Source: Planctomycetota bacterium (GTDB lineage Bacteria > Planctomycetota > Planctomycetia > Gemmatales > Gemmataceae). From it: DNA of 43,483 bases. Below are positions 34,481 to 42,078 of the stretch, in pieces (the stretch's first letter is position 1; each line of letters starts with the position of its first letter). The DNA lies in contig JAKOSN010000105.1 in assembly GCA_029777335.1 (NCBI GenBank), positions 1-43,483 of the forward strand, in the 5' to 3' direction. The translations under genes and the position numbers were made by a program. The notes below the pieces were generated by a model that was not told the DNA's origin, searched no databases, and was given only the letters and a program-made list of their open reading frames with translations.

Positions 34481-36928
34481 TTACTCCTTGGTGATGACCT
34501 CGTCGAGATTCAACAGCAAGCTGCACAGGGCGGCATAGGCGGCATGCTCGGCGGCATCGAGCTTGAGATTGCGTGCCGCTTCTCCGGCGGAGATCAACTT
34601 GATCGCCTCCGCCTGCTTGCCCTGATAGTGCCTGTGCAAGCGCGCCAACGTTGTCTGGAGAATCTGCCGCTCGGCCTCGCTCGGTTTGCGGCCCGTGGCC
34701 AGCCGAAAGGCATAGGTGAGTCGTGCCGGCGCAGTGGCTCCGCCTTCTTCCAGGACGCGCTGCGCCATCACGCGGGCCGCCTCGACAAAGGTCACATCGT
34801 TGAGCAAAATCAACGCATGGAGGGGGGTGTTGGTACGCGTTTGACGGACCGTACACACCTGCCGGGCCGAGGTGTCGAAGAGGTTGGGCGGACCCACCGT
34901 GCGGCGCCAGAAGGTGTACAGACTTCGGCGATAAAGACTCTCGCCTTTGTCCTGTACATATTTTATCTGGTTAAAGCTCATCTCTTCCCAGATGCCAGGC
35001 GGTTGATAGGGTTTGACCGGCGGACCGCCCGCTTTCTCAACGAGCAGTCCGCTCACCGCCAGCGCCTGATCGCGAATGATCGGCGAGGGGAGGCGATAGC
35101 GAGGGCCGCGTGCCAGCAGGCGATTTTCCGGATCGCGTTCGCGCAGCTCCGGCGTTTGGTGCGACGACTGTCGGTACGTCGCGCTGGTGACGATCAAACG
35201 ATGCATCTTCTTCACGTCCCAGCCGGTACGTATAAACTCGGTCGCCAGCCAGTCGAGCAACTCGGGATGGGTAGGCATCTCGCCCTGCACACCGAAATCC
35301 TCAGGCGTTTTAACCAGCCCCATGCCAAAGAAGAGTTGCCAGTAGCGATTGCTCGCCACGCGCGCCGTGAGTGGATTACCGGGATCGACCAGCCAGCGCG
35401 CCAGCGCGAGCCGATTGGGGGAAGCGCTGGGTGGGAGCGGAGGGAGAGCCGCCGGGGTGCCGGGAGTGACCCGGTCGCCATACTTGTCGTAGGCTCCGCG
35501 AATCAGGATGTGCGTTTCCCGCGGCTGGGGGCGCTCCTCCATCACCATCGTTTCGGGGATGGCCTTGTTGACCGCATCCAGCGCCTTGCGGGCGGTCGCC
35601 AGCTTTTGCTGCCGGGTTCGCCTTGTCGCAGAAGGGTGGATCACATGGTCGGGCAAGCTCAGCACTGGCCAGCTGTTTGGCGGCAGACGCAGGAAACCCG
35701 CGAGTGCCATGCGCTGGAACTGGATGGGGTGCACCGGCTCGGGAGATTTTAACTGGTTTTCCAGGGAGGAGATCTCGTGCTTTAACCGGGTCAGTTCCTG
35801 TGCCTGCGCTGCGCTTGGCACCTTGAGAACCGGGGCGGCATTGCCTCCGCGATCGACACTCCCCGATTCGGGAAGATTATTGAAATAGGCATAAAGCGAA
35901 TAAAAATCTTTCAGGGTAAAAGGATCGTACTTGTGGTTATGGCAGCGGGCACAGCCGAGCGTAAGTCCCAGCCACACCGTTGAGGTAGTTTCCACGCGAT
36001 CGACCACATAATCCACGCGTGATTCCTCGGGGATGCGTCCGCCCTCACCATTGAGCAGATGATTGCGATTAAAGCCGGTGGCAATCTTCTGCTTGAGGGT
36101 GGCGTGGGGAAGAAGATCCCCGGCGAGTTGTTCGACGGTAAAACGATCAAACGGCATGTTGGTGTTGAACGCCTCCACCACCCAGTCACGCCAGGGCCAC
36201 ATGGTGCGCGTGCGATCCTGTTGATAGCCGTTGGAATCCGCGTAACGAGCCGCGTCCAGCCAGTCCAGCGCCATCCGTTCGCCATAGCGTGGCGAGCGGA
36301 GCAGTCGATCCACCACCTTCTCGTAGGCATCGGGAGCATTATCGGCCAGGAACGCATCGACCTCGGCGGGGGTGGGTGGAAGCCCGGTGAGATCGAGCGT
36401 GACGCGGCGAAGCAGCGTGGTTTTGCTCGCCTCGGTGCTGGGGGTGAGCCCGGCTTGTTCCAGGCGAGCCAGGATGAAGAGATCAATCGGGTTGCGCGGC
36501 CACTTTTGATTCTGGACTGCGGGCAGCGCGGGCCGTTTGGGGGCGACAAACGCCCAGTGCTTCTCCCACTTACCGCCCTGGCTTACCCAGCGCCGGAGTA
36601 TTTCGATCTGTTGTTTCGTCAATTGCCGGCCGGACCGGGGCGGAGGCATGCGCTCGGTGTCGTCGGTGCTGACAATGCGCTTGATCAGCTCGCTCTCGTC
36701 GGGCTTGCCGGGTTTAATGGTGTGCTTCCCCTCCTCCTCGGTATCAAGGCGCAGGTCCGCCTTGCGCTTGGCCTTGTCGGGGCCATGGCAGGCGAAGCAG
36801 GCATCCGAGAGGATGGGACGGATATCGCGATTGAACTCCAGAAGCGCTGGGTCCTTCGCCTGTCCAGTGGACCAGGAGAGGATCAGCCATCCAAGAGTGG
36901 CAGCCAGGGAAAAGCGATTCATGCTCAT
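34481..36928 (-). CDS. PSD1 / DUF1549-DUF1553 cytochrome c-like protein
   Basis: An 815-residue secreted protein with signal MNRFSLAATLGWLILSW. An N-terminal cytochrome-like domain follows with C44-F-A-C47-H48, the CxxCH haem-binding motif (PF07635-like). DUF1549 includes LLRRVTLDLTGLPPTP and RYGERMALDWLDAARYADSNG. A second CxxCH (CARCHNH) lies near its end. DUF1553 follows, with VASNRYWQLFFGMGLVKTPEDFG and NTPLHALILLNDVTFVEAAR. The domain set occurs mostly in Planctomycetes and the role is unknown; electron transfer for degradation of complex substrates is a common guess. Two ATGs are possible (36928 and 36922); I keep the first. It is co-transcribed with the DUF1501 gene. Confidence 0.92.
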   Translation of the reverse strand: MSMNRFSLAATLGWLILSWSTGQAKDPALLEFNRDIRPILSDACFACHGPDKAKRKADLRLDTEEEGKHTIKPGKPDESELIKRIVSTDDTERMPPPRSGRQLTKQQIEILRRWVSQGGKWEKHWAFVAPKRPALPAVQNQKWPRNPIDLFILARLEQAGLTPSTEASKTTLLRRVTLDLTGLPPTPAEVDAFLADNAPDAYEKVVDRLLRSPRYGERMALDWLDAARYADSNGYQQDRTRTMWPWRDWVVEAFNTNMPFDRFTVEQLAGDLLPHATLKQKIATGFNRNHLLNGEGGRIPEESRVDYVVDRVETTSTVWLGLTLGCARCHNHKYDPFTLKDFYSLYAYFNNLPESGSVDRGGNAAPVLKVPSAAQAQELTRLKHEISSLENQLKSPEPVHPIQFQRMALAGFLRLPPNSWPVLSLPDHVIHPSATRRTRQQKLATARKALDAVNKAIPETMVMEERPQPRETHILIRGAYDKYGDRVTPGTPAALPPLPPSASPNRLALARWLVDPGNPLTARVASNRYWQLFFGMGLVKTPEDFGVQGEMPTHPELLDWLATEFIRTGWDVKKMHRLIVTSATYRQSSHQTPELRERDPENRLLARGPRYRLPSPIIRDQALAVSGLLVEKAGGPPVKPYQPPGIWEEMSFNQIKYVQDKGESLYRRSLYTFWRRTVGPPNLFDTSARQVCTVRQTRTNTPLHALILLNDVTFVEAARVMAQRVLEEGGATAPARLTYAFRLATGRKPSEAERQILQTTLARLHRHYQGKQAEAIKLISAGEAARNLKLDAAEHAAYAALCSLLLNLDEVITKE

Positions 36929-36999
36929 GCTCGCGCTTGATCAGGGAGGGCACGATTCAGGGGTGGGATCCGCCACGCGTTCGCTTGCTTCACTTCCTT

Positions 37000-37005
37000 A
37001 TTTTA
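37000..37005 (-). promoter_or_regulatory. Possible -10 box for the PSD1-DUF1501 pair
   Basis: On the minus strand TAAAAT (37005-37000) is a 5 of 6 match, about 70 bases before the start at 36928. The -35 region (CTGGTA) is weak. It lies in the AT-richer centre of the 187-bp divergent gap. Confidence 0.25.
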
Positions 37006-37115
37006 CTTGATACGGGAGTGGTTACCAGCAGATTCACACCCGTCTTGCCGAGGCGGATGTTGGGGGGAATCGGGAGAGGGCGAACCTGCTGGGAGGTTGG
37101 GGTGTCCCTGTTGTT

Positions 37116-37922
37116 ATGAATATCAATCATCTCGATCACAAATTTGCCTGCATTGGGGCGCGTGTCAAGATTGCCGAGCGCCCCACGCGCCGTCGTTTAC
37201 CCAGCGGAACGCTGTCCCTGGATGTGCAGAGCGATCGGCGGGGGGAGTACTTCGAGCTGGTCACCCCCACGAACCAGGCGCTCGAGGTGCAAGTGCTCGA
37301 TGCCCAACCGCGCGAGCGTCATCTCCTGTTGCTGGTGCGCGAGAACGGAGAAAAGCACAAGTATCTTTGCGGTCACGATGAACGCCACTGGTTCATCGCT
37401 GGGGTTCCCGAGCGTGCCCCGGTCGGTACGGTGCGCCAGGCGAAGGAAGCGCTGAAACCTCCTGAGGTGCGGCTCGCGCAGGCGCGGTGCCGGCTGAAAG
37501 GACCCGCCCAGAATCGACGCAAAAACGCCGCTTCCATTCGTCAGGGTGAGTGGTTCTTTGTCCCGGTGGCCAATCTTGCCTTCGAGGAAAATCGTCTGCT
37601 GCACCATGAACCGTTGCGGCGAAGCAATGGCGGCAAGCCTCACTGGATGGAGTTTTGCTATCGCACGGGAGGCGAATCCGTCTACGTCTGCGCCCGTCAT
37701 CCCAGCGGCGTGACCGAAAAACAGTATCAGCAGATCCTGAAGACCAATCCAAAAGCGAAGAGCTGGAGTTGGCAGATCATGCGGCGAAACCCGGGCGTTT
37801 ATGTGCGGGGCCGTGTTCGCCATGCCGATCACAGGACGATTTATCTGCACGGCTGGCATCAGGTTTTCATGAACACCGAGGGCCAGTCGCACGCAATGCG
37901 GAATGTCGCCTTCCTTGATTGA
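37116..37922 (+). CDS. Unknown 268-aa soluble protein
   Basis: A 268-residue basic protein with no signal peptide or membrane helix. The N-terminal half is beta-rich (LSLDVQSDRRGEYFELVT, RHLLLLVRENGEKHKYLCGHDERHWF). The C-terminal half has VYVCARHPSGVTEKQYQQIL, WSWQIMRRNPGVYVRGRV and HRTIYLHGWHQVFMNTE. It contains several His and Cys residues but no zinc-binding spacing I recognise. No family named. The ATG at 37116 has no clear Shine-Dalgarno site. It is a single-gene unit, divergent from the PSD1 gene and closed by a terminator. Confidence 0.75.
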   Translation: MNINHLDHKFACIGARVKIAERPTRRRLPSGTLSLDVQSDRRGEYFELVTPTNQALEVQVLDAQPRERHLLLLVRENGEKHKYLCGHDERHWFIAGVPERAPVGTVRQAKEALKPPEVRLAQARCRLKGPAQNRRKNAASIRQGEWFFVPVANLAFEENRLLHHEPLRRSNGGKPHWMEFCYRTGGESVYVCARHPSGVTEKQYQQILKTNPKAKSWSWQIMRRNPGVYVRGRVRHADHRTIYLHGWHQVFMNTEGQSHAMRNVAFLD

Positions 37923-37951
37923 CGCGCGCTTGTGTTGCTCCGATAACAGAT

Positions 37952-37987
37952 GCCCGTGGCAGTGTGAATGCTGTCACGGGCGTTTTT
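37952..37987 (+). terminator. Intrinsic terminator after the 268-aa unknown gene
   Basis: GCCCGTGGCAG (37952-37962) pairs with CTGTCACGGGC (37971-37981) with one G-U pair and an 8-base loop. TTTTT follows at 37983-37987. It separates the unknown gene from the phzF run. Confidence 0.85.
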
Positions 37988-38017
37988 CATTGTTGATCCT
38001 CCCAGGGAACCCCGCGC

Positions 38018-38809
38018 ATGCCCTTCTCTCTCTTTCAGGTCGATGCCTTCACCGAGCGTCCCTTCACCGGCAACCCCGCCGCTGTGTGTCTGCTCACCGA
38101 GCCGCGCGACGATTCCTGGTTGCAGGCGGTGGCGCGGGAGATGAACCTTTCGGAGACCGCTTTTGTCACTCCGCGTGACGAGGGCTTTCAGCTGCGCTGG
38201 TTTACTCCAACGATCGAGGTGCCGCTTTGCGGGCATGCGACCCTTGCTTCCAGCCATGTGCTCTGGGAACACGGTCTGGCGCGCCTCGGCGAGACGATTC
38301 GCTTTCACACCCTGAGCGGTCTACTGAGCGCGACACGCCGTGGCGCGGAGATCGAGCTGGACTTCCCCAGCACGCCCGAGGAACCGGCGTCTCCTCCCGC
38401 TGGGTTGAGTGAAGCGCTGGGAGTTCCCTTTCGGTACGTGGGTAAAAATCGCTTTGATTACCTGGTCGAGGTAGACTCGGAAGAGCCCCTGCGTCGCCTC
38501 ACACCGGATTTTCCGCGTTTGCGAACGCTCCCGGTGCGCGGGGTGATCGTGACCAGCCGCGCCAGCGATCCGCGTTTCGATTTTGTCTCGCGGTTCTTCG
38601 CTCCTGGGGCGGGGATCGATGAAGACCCGGTGACGGGCTCCGCACACTGTTGCCTGGCGCCGTTCTGGAGCTCACGGCTTGGGAAAACCGAGTTCCTGGC
38701 CTACCAGGCCTCGGCGCGTGGGGGAGTCATTCGCGTGCGTCTGCACGGAGACCGTATCATCCTGGGCGGCCAGGCGGTCACGGTGTTCAAGGGCGAACTG
38801 CTGGTGTGA
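38018..38809 (+). CDS. PhzF family epimerase/isomerase
   Basis: A 263-residue protein of the PhzF / diaminopimelate-epimerase fold. MPFSLFQVDAFTERPFTGNPAAV (shown in part) is the family start. The catalytic glutamate is E46 in NLSETAFV. VPLCGHATLASSH and GIDEDPVTGSAHC are the two half-site loops of the fold. PhzF acts in phenazine synthesis, but most relatives are isomerases of unknown substrate and no phenazine genes are near. It opens a run of five plus-strand genes with gaps of 34, 49, 16 and 3 bp. Confidence 0.9.
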   Translation: MPFSLFQVDAFTERPFTGNPAAVCLLTEPRDDSWLQAVAREMNLSETAFVTPRDEGFQLRWFTPTIEVPLCGHATLASSHVLWEHGLARLGETIRFHTLSGLLSATRRGAEIELDFPSTPEEPASPPAGLSEALGVPFRYVGKNRFDYLVEVDSEEPLRRLTPDFPRLRTLPVRGVIVTSRASDPRFDFVSRFFAPGAGIDEDPVTGSAHCCLAPFWSSRLGKTEFLAYQASARGGVIRVRLHGDRIILGGQAVTVFKGELLV

Positions 38810-38843
38810 CTGGATCCGCGTGGTGCTTCCCTGGAGAGGTTTC

Positions 38844-39596
38844 ATGCTGCCGTTGTACAGTGATTCCGCGTTCGTCTTTCGCTTTGCTGACGAGCGCTCC
38901 ATTCCGCGTTTTCATCTGGAAGGTGTCCCCCAGGGGCAGGTGGTGGCGGTCTTCGCCCTTGATCCAGGAACCGGGGCGCGGCGGGCTCGACTGACGACAG
39001 CGACGGTTGGTCCCGAGGGGTGGGTGGATTTATCCCCTCCGCTCCACGTAAAGAGCGGTGAAGGCTTTGTGGCCGTTCCCGTTCCGACTCCCACCATTCG
39101 GACGGAAACAATTGCCGACCACGACGCCATTCGCCAGGTCAACCGAAGGGCGTTTGGGCGTGAGGCGGAGGGGCGGTTGGTCGATGCCCTGCGCGAAGGC
39201 GGCTACGCTCGCCTTTCACTGGTTGCCGTGGTGGCAGAACAGATTGTTGGTCACATCTTCTTTAGCGTTCTCCCCCTCCTGGGTGAACACGAGGTCCTTC
39301 GAGCCGTCGCGCTGGCGCCGATAGCGGTGCTGCCCGAATTTCAGAACCTCGGCATTGGCTCGGCGCTGGTGCGTGAAGGACTGCGCACCTGTCGCGCTCA
39401 GGGCCATCCGGCCGTGGTGGTGCTTGGTCATCCGGACTTTTATCCACGCTTCGGCTTCTCCGCCGATCGGGCACGGTGTCTGGAGTCTCCCTTCACCGGC
39501 GAGGCGTTCATGGCGCTTGAGTTGATCCCTGGGATTCTTGGAGACGCCAATCATCGCGTGGAGTACCCGCCACCGTTCTCTCAGATAGTAGATTAG
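38844..39596 (+). CDS. GNAT acetyltransferase (YhbS-like) with extra N-terminal domain
   Basis: A 250-residue protein starting at the ATG at 38844 with GGAGAGG upstream. Residues from about 87 onward are a complete GNAT domain: TIRTETIADHDAIRQVNRRAF, then the acetyl-CoA loop LAPIAVLPEFQNLGIGSALVREGL, and GHPDFYPRFGFSADRA near the end, the pattern of YhbS-type enzymes. The first 85 residues are strand-rich (SAFVFRFADERSIPRFHLEGVP, VVAVFALDPGTGARRARL) and not part of a standard GNAT. They may bind a partner or substrate. The gene lies between phzF and the EEP gene in the same run. Confidence 0.85.
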   Translation: MLPLYSDSAFVFRFADERSIPRFHLEGVPQGQVVAVFALDPGTGARRARLTTATVGPEGWVDLSPPLHVKSGEGFVAVPVPTPTIRTETIADHDAIRQVNRRAFGREAEGRLVDALREGGYARLSLVAVVAEQIVGHIFFSVLPLLGEHEVLRAVALAPIAVLPEFQNLGIGSALVREGLRTCRAQGHPAVVVLGHPDFYPRFGFSADRARCLESPFTGEAFMALELIPGILGDANHRVEYPPPFSQIVD

Positions 39597-39645
39597 ACCG
39601 ATGGAAAGCGCGGGCGTCTTCCCAAACCGCAGGATCGCTCTGACC

Positions 39646-40485
39646 ATGACCACCTTCCTGTTCTGGAACCTGATGGGCAACAGCGATACAACCTGGGCGA
39701 ACCGTGAGGACTCATTGCGTGATCACATTGTCCATATGGCGGTGTCGTTCGGGGTTGATGTCTTCGTGTTCGCCGAGTCTCGGTTCACCCCTGCTACGCT
39801 TGTCGGCGCGTTGAACAAGGCCAAGGTAGGGCGTTACTGCTATCCGCGAAGCCTTAACGCTCGGCTTCAGATCTTTACCCGCTTCAAGAAATCGGCAATT
39901 GTCGAGCAGTACGATTCCGAAGACGGCCATCTCACGATTCGGCGTTTGACCACACCAACCACTGAAATTATCCTCGCTGCGGTCCATTTTCAGAGCCAAA
40001 TGAACTGGACACCTGGTGATCAGGCGTTACAGGCTACCGTTGTGCAGCAGAATATCCTGCAGACGGAGAACGATGTCGGTCATCAGCGCACCATCCTGAT
40101 TGGGGATCTGAATATGAATCCTTTTGATCCTGGTCTGGTAGGTGCCCAGGCACTCCACGCCGTTATGACCCGTGATACAGCTCGTGCAGAAACGAGAACG
40201 GTGGCGATGCGCAACTATCCCCTGTTCTACAATCCAATGTGGGGGTATTTTGGAGATCGGACACCCGGACCGCCTGGGACCTACTATTACTCCGCGTCGG
40301 CGCCAGTGAGTTACTTCTGGAATATGTTTGATCAGGTACTCTTGCGGCCGGCGCTCATGGATACATTGCACGACGTGCGAATTCTTGAGAGCGATGGACA
40401 GGTTTCGCTACTGACGAGCGATGGACATCCCCGTACTTCAGAGGCTTCGGATCACTTGCCTCTTCTGGTCGAACTCAACGTTTGA
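39646..40485 (+). CDS. Endonuclease/exonuclease/phosphatase (EEP) family protein
   Basis: A 279-residue protein starting at the ATG at 39646 (MTTFLFWNLMGN), which puts the family FWN motif at residues 6-8; an ATG 15 codons up is less likely. E44 in FAES, H114 in VHF, D154 and N156 in IGDLNMNPFD, D229 in NMFDQV and D269-H270 in SDHLPLL complete the EEP metal and catalytic set. The enzyme should cut a phosphodiester in nucleic acid or a phosphate ester in a small molecule. There is no signal peptide. Five sampled rows average about 52% G+C, against about 62-72% in rows of flanking genes, so it may be acquired. It is followed after 16 bp by a 178-residue unknown. Confidence 0.88.
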   Translation: MTTFLFWNLMGNSDTTWANREDSLRDHIVHMAVSFGVDVFVFAESRFTPATLVGALNKAKVGRYCYPRSLNARLQIFTRFKKSAIVEQYDSEDGHLTIRRLTTPTTEIILAAVHFQSQMNWTPGDQALQATVVQQNILQTENDVGHQRTILIGDLNMNPFDPGLVGAQALHAVMTRDTARAETRTVAMRNYPLFYNPMWGYFGDRTPGPPGTYYYSASAPVSYFWNMFDQVLLRPALMDTLHDVRILESDGQVSLLTSDGHPRTSEASDHLPLLVELNV

Positions 40486-40501
40486 CGACAGGAACCAAGT
40501 C

Positions 40502-41038
40502 ATGAGTGCCACCATTCCCGATCTGTGGTCGGACGATATTCGCGTTGATGTGCTGCCCCCGCTGGTCATACTGCGTTCGCAGGCGGACCTTCTCGCAAGC
40601 AAAACAAAGGGAATCCTCGAATCGCGCGTTCTCACCGCCTCGGAGGGTACCCAGGATCAGCATCAACTGGACCTGATCGCTCCGGCTCTTCACCACTATC
40701 GGGTCACACTGCTTACGGCGCGCCATGCGAAAGACATGGTCTATCCGGTGAAAGTGCGATCGCAAGCTTTTCTCCCGGAACACAAGCCAGGGGCTCTCGT
40801 CGTTTCGAAAAGTGGGTTCGGGCCGCCTGCGGATCAGAAAGAAGCTGCCACGCAAGACGAGTTTATCGCCCTGGTACGCGAAGTGCTTCACTCCGGTTAT
40901 GTGCGCTCTTTGATCCAGTCGTTGATTGCCCGCAGCTATCAGGGCGAGAGCGATGAGGATACCGCAGAGATTTCGGAAAACGGCGCCCCCTCTCCGAACC
41001 CAGACGATCACGACCTCGGAGCGAGTGGGAAGGATTGA
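40502..41038 (+). CDS. 178-aa unknown protein paired with the EEP gene
   Basis: A soluble 178-residue protein starting at the ATG at 40502 (MSATIPDLWSDDIRVD) after CAGGAACC. SDDIRVDVLPPLVILRSQAD (10-29), LLASKTKGILESRV, APALHHYRVTLLTARHA and VYPVKV form an alpha/beta core of about 90 residues. QDEFIALVREVLHSGYVRSLIQSLIARS (118-145, shown in part) is a helical segment, and the last 30 residues are acidic and disordered. I recall similar short proteins in other bacteria but no named family. It is tightly linked to the EEP gene (16 bp), and its stop lies 3 bp before the methyltransferase start. It may be an inhibitor, sensor or adaptor for the EEP enzyme. Confidence 0.8.
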   Translation: MSATIPDLWSDDIRVDVLPPLVILRSQADLLASKTKGILESRVLTASEGTQDQHQLDLIAPALHHYRVTLLTARHAKDMVYPVKVRSQAFLPEHKPGALVVSKSGFGPPADQKEAATQDEFIALVREVLHSGYVRSLIQSLIARSYQGESDEDTAEISENGAPSPNPDDHDLGASGKD

Positions 41039-41041
41039 TTT

Positions 41042-42058
41042 ATGACCGATCTGCCCCTGCCGGATCAGCTCAATCGGTTGATGAACGGCTTCTGGCACAC
41101 CCAGGCGATCTATGTTGCGGCGAAACTGGGGCTCGCGGATTTACTCGTCGCGGGGCCACAGGCTGCGGAACAACTCGCCGTGAACACCAGGACGCATCCG
41201 CGGGCGCTCTATCGGTTGTTGCGCGCCCTTGCGAGTTTGGGCGTTTTTGTCGAGGACAACCAGCATCGCTTCGCCCTGACGCCGATGGCGGAATGTCTTC
41301 GGAGTGACATCCCTGGGTCAGTACGCTCGCTGGCGATCATGCGGGGCGAGTGGCAATACGAGGCGTGGGGACAGTTGCTTCACAGCGTGCAGACGCAGCA
41401 GTCGGCGTTTGAGAAGATCCACGGAATGCCGCTCTTCGAATTTCTCGGCCAGCACCCGGAGAAGGGGCAACTCTTCGATGCGGCAATGACGGGCGTGCAT
41501 GGCCGCGAAACGAGCGCCATGCTCCAGGCGTACGATTTCTCCGAGATCAAAACCCTTGCGGATATCGGCGGTGGCAATGGCGAGGTGCTCACGTCCATTC
41601 TCAAGCGTTATCCCACGCTTCGCGGCATTCTCTTTGATCTGCCCGCCGTGGCGGAACGAACGCGCGCTCACGTGGAGGCACTCGGGCTGAGTGAGCGGTG
41701 CGTTGTGATCGCCGGCAGTTTCTTCGACAGTGTACCCACAGGCGCGGACGCTTATTTCCTGCGCCACATCATCCACGACTGGGACGACGAGAAAGCGATC
41801 ACCATCCTGCGCCACTGTCGCCAGGCGTTGGGGGAGCGCGGGAAATTGCTACTCGTTGAGGGGTTGATTCCACCAGGGAATGAGCCCGCAATCAGCAAGT
41901 TCTTCGACCTGGCGATGATGGTCGTCCCCGGCGGAATGGAACGCACCGAGGACGAGTATCGTCAGCTCCTCGCGGCCAGTGGCTTTTGCATCACCCGCAT
42001 TGTTCCCACCGCAACGTGGGTCAGTGTGATCGAGGCGGAACCGCTCACTCGCGCGTGA
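41042..42058 (+). CDS. SAM-dependent O-methyltransferase (PF00891-like)
   Basis: A 338-residue enzyme of the small-molecule O-methyltransferase family. The N-terminal 100 residues are the dimerisation/winged-helix part (LYRLLRALASLGVF). The SAM-binding motif is ADIGGGNGE (173-181), and RHIIHDWDDE (241-250) carries the catalytic histidine H245 and D246. The protein ends with the DLAMMVVPGGMERTEDEY segment typical of the family. It methylates hydroxyl groups of a phenolic or polyketide-like small molecule; substrate unknown. It begins 3 bp after the 178-residue gene, so it is probably translated from the same message. Confidence 0.92.
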   Translation: MTDLPLPDQLNRLMNGFWHTQAIYVAAKLGLADLLVAGPQAAEQLAVNTRTHPRALYRLLRALASLGVFVEDNQHRFALTPMAECLRSDIPGSVRSLAIMRGEWQYEAWGQLLHSVQTQQSAFEKIHGMPLFEFLGQHPEKGQLFDAAMTGVHGRETSAMLQAYDFSEIKTLADIGGGNGEVLTSILKRYPTLRGILFDLPAVAERTRAHVEALGLSERCVVIAGSFFDSVPTGADAYFLRHIIHDWDDEKAITILRHCRQALGERGKLLLVEGLIPPGNEPAISKFFDLAMMVVPGGMERTEDEYRQLLAASGFCITRIVPTATWVSVIEAEPLTRA

Positions 42059-42078
42059 AGGGTGGTCCGGCGGGTGAC

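Noticed and set aside
34340..36940. Plus-strand frames of 470 and 293 codons
   Set aside because: Antisense to the PSD1 and DUF1501 genes; no recognisable protein features.
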